Shown: positions 47,801 through 59,800 of the stretch, piece after piece
Numbering within the stretch: the first letter of the stretch is position 1
Layout of the letters: each line of letters starts with the position of its first letter
From: Cydia pomonella
Taxonomy: Eukaryota > Arthropoda > Insecta > Lepidoptera > Tortricidae
DNA: 64,000 nt
Assembly: GCF_033807575.1 (NCBI RefSeq)
Contig: NC_084711.1
Span: 434,001 to 498,000 of the forward strand
Direction of reading: 5' to 3'
Made by a program: the position numbers and the translations under genes
The notes under the pieces: generated by a model
Databases searched by the model: none
What the model was told of the DNA's origin: nothing
What the model saw: only the letters and a program-made list of their open reading frames with translations

Positions 47801-50800
47801 CTTTTTATATGCTGTAGGAGAGCATCCTGTTGAAGGAATATACTCGATCGCTCTGGTTTTTCCTAAACAAGATCCTCCTCGCAGTATTTACATTACCTAT
47901 TTGTGTCCCTACTGGGAAGTTATATGTAGGGTTTGCAATTAGAATATTGTGATATTCTAATTATTCGAATATCCACCAAAATAAATATCCGAATAAACTG
48001 ATTTAGATAATAATAATAATAAATAATAATAATAAATATTATAGGACATTAGTACACAAATTGACTAAGTCCCACAGTAAGCTCAATAAGGCTTGTGTTG
48101 AGGGTACTTAGACAACGATATATATAATATATAAATATTTATGAATACTTAAATACAAAGAAAACACCCATGACTCAGGAACAAATATCCATGCTCATCA
48201 CACGAATAAATGCCCTTACCAGGATTTGAACCCGGGACCATCGGCTTCGTAGGCAGGGTCACTACCCACTGGGCCAAACTGGTCGTCAAATAACGTCAAA
48301 TAACGATAACACAGAAATAACGTTTTTAACTATGTTTTAATACAATGATATCACCCCAATTAATTTTAAATGATTACTTGATTACTATAATAGCTAACAT
48401 AATGTTATCTCTAAAACCGTACTTAATAAGGAGGGTTTATATCTGGATTAGCTGGTGCATAGTTGGAAATACATCCAATGCCTCACCTCGTGTTCATTCG
48501 TCATGAAATACTAACTATGAAAGCAATACTTACTTACTTCACTGGATCGGTGACCCAAAAAGAATCTTGGCCTTTGATACAAGAACAACGTCACTCTGCT
48601 CTATTCTGCACCACTCCACGCTAGTTGGATACTCCGAGGGCGTTTTAGGGCTACATCGCTCCTGCGGTATATCTTTTCACAGCCCAATTCTCTCCCGTCC
48701 ACTCCAAGTGACCAAGCCTGCGAAGTCGTGCCGCTATAATCTCGCTAATTATATTGGGTGCCGCAACTAGCTACTCTAGCTCCCTATTTTTCCTACGCTT
48801 TCATCTTCTCTATCTTCATCTCTGATAGGTCCCAGAATATTCCGCCAGAATTTCGTCTTCTTCACTAAGAACTTGTTCTTTTTTTTCTGATTCAGAGTCC
48901 AAGTGTAATACTTACCGATGTCATTCATCAAAATCTAATTATTGTCTTATAGACTTGAATCATGGACAGTCTACTGATCAGCTTGGACACTAGAACTCGG
49001 CGAAGCGCTGCTGAGCATCCTAGGGCATTTTGGATTCGAACATCTATCTCCTCTTCCCGATTACTTTAGGTAGGTCTTTTCTTTTCGATCTGCGGTGGCA
49101 GCATGGTTCTATTTTTATCACTTGTCACTATGCCCTTCATGACAAATGATAAAGAGCCGACCATCTTAGCCCTATTCATTTGGAGATATTCTAGTGGTTG
49201 ATTATCAGACCAATTTTCTCTCCTTCCTACTCTACTATCCTAGCCTTGGCCTCCAGGTCGCTTTTGTTTTGAGCCTATAGCCCCAAGTCATCAGGATATC
49301 CAATGATCTAATGTTTGCATTAAGCAACATTCGCATTCATTGTATAAAGTTACTGCGTGACACCTGTATGTACCTATCAAAATTGATGTGCTGTTAGTAT
49401 TTGAATTGATTAAATATATGAAAATACTATATTTAAATGATAAAATGGTATGAAAGTATTCATAAATTTCATTAGAAAATTGTTCCGGTTATAGGTCAAT
49501 AACCATATTTAACGGATCCGTAATATCCGGATCTTATGACCCGATATCCGGATATTTCGGATATCCGGATCTCAAACCCTACGCGCAGCGATTGTTCCGA
49601 GACAGTTTGTTTGACACTTTTGACGGGCAACGAGCACAAATCTTTCTTCTGGCATTAAAACGGAACTATTGTTTTAAACAATCATTGAGTGAACTAAGTA
49701 GCCTAACGTTTTCGTAATTATATGGAAAAACGCGATTTTTCGAATTTAACAAACATTGAGCGTACCTGTATTTAATTTGTTGACTGTCTGTCTGCATACT
49801 CAGAAACACTACTATTTTTGCAGTACATGCCACTACTCGTGCCTCAAGAGCCGTGCTTCGTCGGTGCATCTACGCGCGTTCCTTCTCTTGCCACTAATCA
49901 CGCGCTTGTCGCTTTTGTGTATTTATTGCTCTACGTTTTTGGTACTTGATTACAAAACTGCATGTTCCGTATAAAAATGCCAATTTTTTATGGGGTGCGA
50001 ATGTAAACAAAATCAAATGAATATGATTGCATCAATTTCCAATAGTATTAAAATTTCCCCCGAAGTACAACGACAGTAAAACATGAAAAACTACTTTCCG
50101 GGTGTCGCACCATGGTGCGAATTTGACATTGGATTTAGATATTTTTTCTAATTATTTACTCAATTTGCACCGAGTACATTACTTTCCCCAGACCCGCAAT
50201 GGCCAAAATAGATTTTTTTTAATGTTGTTTTTTTTTTACCTGTTCCGTAGCTTAAATTAACATAAATAAGACGTGCGAATTTAGATATAAGTGTTGTAAA
50301 ACGTACGCCAAATTACACCGAGTACACCTTTTTTCTCTTCTTAGTTATAACCATTACATTATTTTCAGCCGATTTCACCCCTTTCCGGGGGGGTGAATTT
50401 AGTAACGATTGTATAAAGTTCGATTTTTAGCCCATACAAAACAATCCGTAGTGATTTTATTAGTCCTTAGAATTAGTTCCTGACTTTAGTGAAATTTGAG
50501 TTAATTTGACCGTACTAGAGCCGCGCGCTCGAACGCAACTCCTTCGCCAGGCCCCCTTTACGTGCGCTATTCGGACACTTAATCGAGTAGCGATCGAGTT
50601 AGATTTGTTTCTTTGTTGTTTGAGCGAATTCACAAGGGCCATGCTATATGTATTGTGTTACTGTCAGTGCCGGATTAAGACATTTTGATGCCCTAAGCAT
50701 TTTTAGACCATGGTGCCCCCTCAACCCCTCATCAAGATTACATTGAATTTTCTTGGTAAATTGAGTGACGTTTATTGCCGCATTACTGCTGAGAATAGAA

Positions 50801-53800
50801 TTTTCAATCCAACACATCATTTTATCACGGAAATTGACAGTATTGCAGCAGTAATATTCCAACAGTATGTAAGGTCAAGTGTTAGCAAATTGAAGATCGT
50901 GCTTCGCATAAGGCCGGAGGCGAGCCAACCAATGTCCAAGTGTGAGAAGACATAAAAGGCATAGGCCGTACTCCGCACAGGGTTTTGCAACCTCTACAGC
51001 TTTCCTGCGAAGCTCATTCATGTGAGGGCAAAGGCAGAGCTTCAGTAGGAGCTTCTTGTTCTGACAAGAACCAATGGCCGCAAGTGTCTAAAATAGCAAA
51101 TTATTGTTTACGAAAACGGGACTTAATAGGGTAAGTTTTAAAATTACCACTGACCCGACGTTTCAAAAACGGCGTTTTCCCCATGGTCTCGGAGAAGACT
51201 GTGTAAAGTCGACATCATTATCTTGACGTTGGAGGTAATTTTAGAACTTAATCAAACGCGATTAAGTCCCGTTTTCTTAAATAATAATGTGTCACAATTA
51301 GGCCCATAAAATTAGATTTTTTCGAATTTGGTCCTAAAAATGCGTGTAATCCGAGTTTGCTCCATTCCAGGAGGTATGCATAAATGTTTCCTCTTTTTCA
51401 GTTTTTTTTGCTTGAAAATCGAAAATGGTACGTCCGGCGGAAAATTTGTTCTAATTATGATTAAAACTGATATCTGAGGATCCAAAATGTAATTTAATTA
51501 TGTTCTTGCAATAAAACATATTGATTTATTGAAGGTACCCTAATATGTATTCCTAGTCTAAATTGTATAAAAAGGTCGACATTTTTTTATTTTTGGTAAA
51601 ATCATGTTAAAAATCCAAAAACGCCTTCTTACCAGTGTATAATCCACGAACTGTCCTATGTCCTTCAAAATCAAGTGGTTTCGAAAGGAAAAAAATATCT
51701 CCAAAGGATCCCAAAATGTATGCATACCCCCCGGGATGGAGCAAACTTGGATTACACGCATTTAGAATGAAATGAAAGTATCAAAACATTTTCCAGCTTT
51801 CTGGGAATTAGTTCCTCAAAACGCTATTTTTGGATCTAATTTGATTGGCCTAAATCGTGAAAGTTTAAATCAGTGTTTTTAAAGACAAAGTCTAAGGCTG
51901 AGCTTTTCATAAGGCTGAACGCGCGGAGCGTTCGATCGGCGCTTACGGATGAGGCATGGATGAGGCCAAAGGTCGAGATGGAAGAAAGCATTTGAATTTG
52001 ACCACTGGCGAGGTATGAATGGCTGAACGTCCAGAGCGTCCGATCGCGGTGGGTTATCATACAATACAACTGATGGCGAGGTGTGAGCAAGGCAGAAGGC
52101 CCAGCTTCGAGAGAGGACAGCTTAGATTTGGATCCATGTTAAGTGAAAGTAAGGCAGTTTGCACAAAGTAGAAGGCCTAGCGTCGCATAAGACCTAACGC
52201 CGAACTGCAATAGAGTGGCTTGAAATCGAACCTATGTAATCACGGTTCTCCTACTGCTCGGCCTTTGGCTTAAGTGGAAACCGAAACTTAATAAGTTGCT
52301 TTTGGTTTTGTGCTTTCGCGGGGCCCTTTATAACAGTTTGACAATTAGGTCGCAGGATCGTGGTTCTGCAGCAACTCGGCCAGGCCGACACATCTGGCGT
52401 GCAAGAGAACAAAATTCGCTACAAAATCGGTAATCTACGTCGAGAAAATCGGTTGGCCACAAGCCCGACGGTAAGATATTTTGGCTATGAGCTTTGAGGG
52501 CCTCCGCGAAGGGTTGGAGATGTGCTTACGTGCCCTCACTCTATTACGACCCTTTCGTTATTAGATGGGTACTTGCACACGTCAAAGTCGACAAAAAGTT
52601 TCGTGTACATAAGTACTACGACTGCGATGCAGTGCAGCCTGCGCGTTTTTTTCCTACGATTTTGGTGCCCCCCTAAACGTGGTGCCCTAAGCAAGTGCTT
52701 ATTTTGCTTAATGGTTAATCCGGCACTGGTTACTGTAGTTTGTAATAATTTATTTACTATATACCTATGTAATTCTTTTCTTTTGTGTGTCAAATTCCAT
52801 ACTGTCGAATTAGAATAGCCTGTAACGATGGTTGTGTGTGTGTAATAAATAAAAAAAATAAAAAAGTTTAACGCCGTAACCTTACAAGTCGGGATATATT
52901 TATTATATTAAGAACTTGATACTTAATAAGAGAAACGGAATAAACACAAGGTGTAAAAAATACTTTGTGGGGTCCGTTTTAAGGCATATTTGGTATCGTG
53001 TTTTGGATCAGGAAAAAGTAGGAGAAAAAATTTTTTGAAGCGATTTTTTTTTTGCCCGAACGTCGTTTACTTATAATGTATTGTACACAGAAATAACCTT
53101 TTTCTAAAACGTGTTCGATCCCTATTTAACCATCATAATATTTATAATTATTTTAATGTATCCCCAACATAATTAAACATAAATATTAATTATACTTTAT
53201 GAAAAAAAAAGTATTCCATGGTTACATTCACATAAAACAAAGACTTAAAAACAGTGACGGTTTACATAATTAATTAATTAATAGGTAATTATAGTGTAGA
53301 TGCCTCTTAAGATGAGACTTTTATCCGTGAACAGACAATACAAGCTATAATGTCTGACGCAATGGGCTCTCAGTGTTATGAGAGGACAAAAAGTGCATAG
53401 TAGCGATTGCACTGGCATGCACCTGCGAAGGAATTCCAAGGGGTCGCCAACCCACTCCGAGGCAGCGTGGTCACTTTTTTACTTTAGCACTTTTTTGTTC
53501 TAATATGTATGTACTTTTACATTCTTAATAATAAATTATGGTCAACATTTAATGCATAATATATGCCAGCGAACAAAGGCTTTTAGTTTAGTCTAATTAC
53601 TATTGACTACTCCTTACATTCCCTACTAGTTTATTGTATTCATATGTGACTGCGGCCGGCAAAACATCCCACTTTGTCGCTTGCCATAAGGACGAGATTT
53701 GCTTGTATCTTTATACGAATAACCTGTCAAGGTGTCCTTATGGCAAGCGACAAAGTGGGACGTTTTGCCGGCCGCGGTAACATATATAATTATATGCATA

Positions 53801-56800
53801 TTGTTTGTCATTGTTTTGGAAGTCTTAATAGTATACAAATCTGATCTTCTTGGCACTCGTTAATATCCTTATTATCACATGTGATTTTGTAGTGCTTAAT
53901 AAATGTATTATATGTCATTTTCATGTTCTCTTTTAGGTCCTAATAATACAATACAATACAAATACTATTTATTGCACACCTCAATACAGAAACAGTACAA
54001 ATAATACAACACATAAAGAAGAGGCAAACAACAGGCGAAGAGACAGGAGAACAAACAACAAAACAGGAAAACAGGAGGAGGAGGAAGGGGTAAATAATTT
54101 GGCACGTTTAATGCTATAGTTGACTCAGGCTTCCAAAAGTATCTTAAATGTTTTTTTATAGGATAATATACCTACAATTTACACATACATTAGTAATTTT
54201 TCCCCCTTCCAATGATTAGCTATTTCAATCTTATTTTAAGGCAGTACAGGTTATTTTCCTACAAAAACTGCATATAAAGACCAATAATTATTTAGTTTAA
54301 CCTAAAAGGTATTTATTTGACACTTAATCATTGTTGTTGACATAGATGGTATTCGTTATTGAACAACATCAATATGACAATAATGTGCGAAAAGTATGCC
54401 GTATGTAGGTATGTATGCCGACGGATAGGGGCCATTCCTGAGATGCGCGGTCATCGGCCGCGCTGCGTATGTAGCTGTCTTATTAATATTTATTTATGTA
54501 TAATATTGTATAATTATAATTTTTTTTTCCATTTTACTCTAACTGACCCTGCACCAAGTAGATCTACGATTTAGCTCATAGTTGACTGGTAGAGAATGCC
54601 TTCTGGCATTAAGTCTACCATTTGTACTCTTTATATATTGTGCAATAAAGTTGAAATAAATAGATATTAACTGTAATATTTCAAAAGCCTTCCTTAGTTT
54701 AGGACGAGATCGATTTACCCCTAGTATTTTAACTAGAAACTTACATAAGAAAATATATTGAGATATAAAATCATAAGGGATCAATTACGGAATTTAGGTA
54801 AAATGTAATTTGTACAAGTATTTGGTACTTTTTTTTTACTCAAACAGTATCCTCGGCATAATCCGATTTGTATACTTTTTTTTTATAGAATCGTACATTT
54901 TACTGCAGCATTGCGGTGTGAAAGGGATCTTAACTTAATCATCTCAGTAGATTTTTTACCGAAGAGCAAATTCCCCATGTCGGTTTCTAAATTATCAAAC
55001 ATAGTCCTTAACACGGCAAATGAATCATGGATACCAGCCTCTCAAATTAACTAGGTATTAATATTAAATTATGACCGGCTACGTACATCCCGGCGACGGC
55101 TAGCTGAGGACGAATGCTAAAAATTTCAAACTAGGACCCATTACACCGGGGTAATGATGAATGCCTCTTGAATTAAACTAAGAGCCAGTAATAGTAAAGT
55201 CTGACCGGCTACGTACGTCCCCGCGTCCGGACTGAGTCACGCGAGGAATGCCGTCCGGCCGCTCGCCCCGCCCGCGCCGCGGCTAGCTGAGGACCAGTGC
55301 CAAAAAGGTCAGCCCGCTAGGACCCACTAGCCAGAAAAAAAGGATGGGTTTAGACGTCGCTTAGATACCTAACACCAGTACCTTTAACATAAGGGTAAGT
55401 AATATAACGAACTACCAAATAATATTAGCCTAAATACGGTTTGAAAAATATACCAATGAATAATTTTTTAAATTTAAATAATAAACTTCCGCAAGACTCA
55501 CGCATATGAATGTTTCAAACTTACGGGTAACTAACATAATTCAAGTTCACTCGACATGTTTTATCGGTTTCTTGTCCCGGTCCTGAACTAATCTCATCCA
55601 GAAGTAACCCGCAATCTTCCGAATGTCGATGTCGTCTACCCAACCAGCCAACGGACGCCAGGCGCCCGAAAACGGCCACCATTCCGTTAATATATTGCTC
55701 CACAATATATTAACATCTCATAAACACATAACATAAACATCTCCTAGCTCTATTTTAACCTTATTATCGGCGCAAGATTAAGGGCCACATGCACCATCCA
55801 GAATTAACCATTAACTCGGGGTTAACCTGTTTAACCCGGAGTTACTAGTACAATTTAACCCCGAGTGGCTAACCCTGGATGACGCAAGTCACCCTAAGTA
55901 AAATACTGTGTTTTTCTCAAGACTGCTATTACGTAACACTGAATAACTCCAGCTCGACAACAGACTCGCCTTTCAAAAGATAGTCTAGACGACGTAATTG
56001 CTTTTCTTAGGCATTATCAAATATTCAGTGACATAAAAGGAGGATAATAAGTGTATGACTTTGACTTGCCCTGAAGTGGCCGGATCAACTTTTTACATCT
56101 CCGGCGATACCAAAAATTTCTCTGGAGTTACCAAGAAATCATATTTCCTAAAATTTGCTTAGCGGCCTAGGCATTTGTCGCGTAAACAGAGGGCGCTGGT
56201 TCGATTCCAGGTCGACGTTGGAGGTCTTGATCATTTTTTAGTTCATATATGACATTTATTTCAGTTTATAGTTTAAGTAGTATATAGTGTGTCTACTTGA
56301 AATAACAGGAAATTAAATATTTTCACAGAAAATCTTTCAATTTGTTCTAATTCTTTCAATTTATTTTAAGTCTAGTTTTATTTATTTTTAGATCTAGGTT
56401 TTTAAGTTTTGTAGTTTAGTTTTTAGTATATTTACCAAATAAACGTTTTATTTGTTCTTAGAATCCCAATTCCAACTTAACATTTGTCTAAATTTTAGGA
56501 CTATGAGTATAACGCTTTTTAACGCATAAAACAAATTTTCTAAATTATAATATAAGTTACTTATGAGCGCAAATTTTGATTGAAGTTGTAATATCGTGGA
56601 TAATTTAGTAATCTTGGTCTAAAAGTTGATTCACCCAAGTATGATATGTGCCCAAGTACTATATCGATTAGGCTTTGAACATAACGTCCATTAATTTCTG
56701 TACTTAGCGGAGACAACAGGACATTGAAAATCCTCGATTGTCAAGTCGAACTAGCAGAACATATTTCGCAATTATAAATATTTCACCACAAAAATGCCAA

Positions 56801-59800
56801 AAAGAGTTCCAAAGATGCAACAAAAATGATTTTGTACACAATAAAATATTTACCTACATCTAAAAAGAAAAGAGGCTAGCATAGTATTCCAATAAACAAT
56901 GTTTTGAAATTGGACATTTTATGGTGCGGTTATATTGAACTGGTTTGTTGTTTGGGTTAAATTTAATGAGTTTTATTTTGTCAAAATATATTTAAAAAAT
57001 AATTAGACGCTCTTCTCAAAGCTAAATAATAAAGTCCCGTGTACAAAGAGAATGAATGTAGGCGACTCGAATAACTGTGCCATTATGTAAGAATATTGGA
57101 GTAACTTCTGCGAACACGTAAACAAAATTTAAGACGAATATAGGAATAAAGGTTCTTTAATCGAAACCCAGACCGAACTTATTATAATCAAGCTTGGTGG
57201 TCCTGAAAGCGGCACAACAACTGACGAAAATAAAACTTTATTGGAAAAATATATGAATATTTGGAATCAGATATTGATTGAATAGGTACTTATATATTAT
57301 AAAGAATCGATTACCTAACTGAAAACAATGTTTTGACATAAAAAAAATCCACATGAAGCCAATACACACGACCGACTATACATGACGTAGCTACGCACAT
57401 TATTGCCATATGTAAGTAAGCTGTTTGTAGAGACACTATCCCAGGGCCAAATACAAAGTTGTTTGTCTTTACGTGGGAATCCTGAGTTAAGTCTTAGAAG
57501 AAATGTATAAAATTTCCAGTTGATGTCATAAATCTGCCGTACCATATCCATAAGCCTGCCGGACAAGCCCAGACGCCCGGCGGAAGTGCCGGCGCCGCCG
57601 GACGCGCGGAACACTCCCACGCCGTTCAAGTTGTCGCTAAAAGTATACATATGTATACTTATGTATTCATCTCTACCGAGAATCATTGGTGGAGCAGAGA
57701 AGATTAGAGTGAAGTTTGTATGACCCGCGTCCTGTGTGACGACATTATTCTGCTGAAGACGCTAAACAGAGACTAGTAAATAGTAAAAATTTAAGAACAA
57801 AAATTTCTTGTTGAGAATGAAAGGTATTTGGAAAATGGAGCGACGTTTTTCAAAATATACTAAGCGTGATATCGTAGAAGAAGAACACGTTTATACATAC
57901 TCTAGGTACATTTGTACTTTGTGAAGATTACCATCGTTTGCGTAATATGATCACCGCATTATGACATCATCCTTATTACCAGTCTACCAATACTGAGCAC
58001 ATCTCATCGTAGATTTAGTAAAGATTTGAGCTATAGTTGGAAAATCAGATATTTCCATTCTTTATAGTGCTTCTGCCCGCAACTTTTTTACACAGATCGA
58101 TCTAGCCCCAAACTAAGCAAAGTTTGTACTTTGGGTACTACGCTACGATATACTTACGTAATTCATTCATAGTGTGTCTATGCAATTTTTCAGCTCCCTG
58201 TACCTACAGAATGTTTAAGAAATCGAACTAAGACAAAGAAAAGAATACCTACGTTGAATAAATCAATGAATCACACAACCCATACTTAAAACACAAAATA
58301 TAAGGAAAATTCCCCGAATTACGAAATTGCGTGAAAGTATACAGTAGTGGCCTTCGGTTACAAAGTTGAATCAATGACTCAGTAGCGTATTCATACGCCC
58401 TTCATTCATCGGTTGACATTTCCATGCGCAGACGACTCAACAAAACAGTTCAAGGTCATTTCCAATTAAATAATTCATCCACTTGGTTAGAAGGCTACGA
58501 TTTCAAGAAATTAATTGTACTATTTAGCGTGACAAGTGTAATTTAAATCGACATTTGATAATTTAAATAAGTTAACCATTATTTTGCTAAAGTGGAAATT
58601 CGATGGAAACACGATACCTGCCGAAACTGAAACCAAAATACAATATGTAAATTTCGGCGCGGCCGATAACTACGGCAGTTTCTTGGTCGTCAACTCGTCA
58701 CAAAACCAGGATTTTTATGCCGAAACGTGCCGAAACTGGAAGCTTCGGTTAGACACTAGACGTTACTTATCACTTCGGACCTTGGACAGATAGTTTACCC
58801 ATAGTAATTAAAACGACATAAACGTGCTCATTAGTGTATAAAACATTTGGCATTATTTGATCAGGCTTAGGACGGGATTTATACGAAGGTGATACATTCT
58901 GCGAATGTGAAGACCAACAACAATACACATGCGTGCGTTCATTGTTCTCAACGATGTGCATTGAGGAAGATCTCTTGACGGCTACACCCCGGGGGCTAGA
59001 AGTGGAAAAGCATTGGTAGACGAAAAAATGTTTTTTCCTACTCCTCTACTGTTATCTGTCATTTATGCATTCATTAACACGAATATAAGAACATACATAA
59101 AAGATTTCAAGAAAAGTCTATATTGTCTATTCCTCATAAAAGCTCTTGTGCTTTTATAAGCTATAATGTTACTGCGATTAATGGCTACCAACCTAACAAA
59201 ACCAAAACGAATACAGTTTTAAACTAAGTGCATTGATGCCAACTTACAAAATATTCATTTGGTTGCATAGTAAAAATAATTACTTCATAAGTCAGAAACA
59301 CGCATGTGACACCCGTAATATAGCAACACCCATAGACTACGAAGATCGCTTAGCGTTGCTTGTTAGTCTCCGTAGGCTACGGTGGCCAAAATTGAGAAAA
59401 AACTGTCCAAAAAATTAATTTAGCAAGTAGCAAGTACCAGGGTCTCATGAGTTACGAGGAGGTGTCGCCGACCGGCCGGCCGCGGCCCGGGGCGGGCCGG
59501 GCGCGTCACAAGATATGCTCGCGCGTCTTGGCTATATACTTTTGCTGTAATTTGTTTACCTAAATTAAGATTTATTTTTGTTGACTCGTAGGAAAAATAT
59601 TGTATGCAACGTTGTATAAGTAGGTCAAAAAATTCTCGTGGCGTATTCCTTTACAATGTTCGCCTACGCCTTCGGCTCCGGCTCACATTGTAACTCACGC
59701 CACTTGCCTTTTTTGACCCTTCTTATACAACTGTTGCATAGAATACTATAAGAAGTTTGGTCCCTTTACACCAAGAAGAACATTAGCAAATATAAATCCA

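Larger units (their letters stand above)
46620..49581. mobile_element. hAT-like element (hAT-1) nested in the 4.5-kb transposon
   Basis: It is flanked by an exact 8-base duplication CGCGCAGC (46612..46619 and 49582..49589). Its ends are TAGGGTTTG and CAAACCCTA, and the subterminal regions are rich in GGATATCCGGAT words. An 8-base target duplication with a YAGGG-type end is the hAT signature. There is no transposase frame; the interior holds a SINE and a piece of an unrelated LINE. A second internal TAGGGTTTGCAAT (47927..47939) suggests another copy nested or duplicated inside. Confidence 0.8.
45993..50517. mobile_element. 4.5-kb TIR DNA transposon inserted in LINE-A
   Basis: It sits between duplicated GAG (45990..45992 and 50518..50520). 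The left end is TAGTATAGTCAAGTTAA and the right end in reverse is TAGTACGGTCAAATTAA, 14 of 17 bases alike. Inner blocks also mirror each other (CTTCGGGGGAAAT near 46415, ATTTCCCCCGAAG near 50055). After removing the nested hAT-like element it has about 1.56 kb. I see no transposase frame. The superfamily is unassigned; a 3-base duplication fits several groups. Confidence 0.7.
50665..52728. mobile_element. hAT-like element (hAT-2) inserted in the LINE-A coding end
   Basis: An exact 8-base duplication GTTACTGT flanks it (50657..50664 and 52729..52736). Terminal inverted repeats are CAGTGCCGGATTAAG and CTTAATGGTTAATCCGGCACTG, read inward with small gaps, with GGTGCCC words just inside both ends. 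The length is 2064 bp. No open frame above 100 codons and no transposase motif are present, so it is non-autonomous. Two further foldback elements are nested in it. Confidence 0.85.
45652..52866 (+). mobile_element. LINE-A tail, split by two later insertions
   Basis: The coding end of one LINE lies in three pieces. 45652..45992 has WSPHEAKCRLMLERIQNKFI, then LYGVYPF, LGMVGY and WRRRRPSLLAE. 50518..50664 has EPRARTQLLRQAPF, LNRVAIELDLF and CLSEFTRAMLYVLCYC. 52737..52866 holds the stop and the 3' UTR ending in AATAAATAAAAAAAATAAAA. The pieces join in frame once the inserted DNA and one copy of each duplicated target are removed, so the insertions are real and later. The copy is 5'-truncated and lies antisense in the intron of the VWC-mucin gene. 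Confidence 0.85.
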
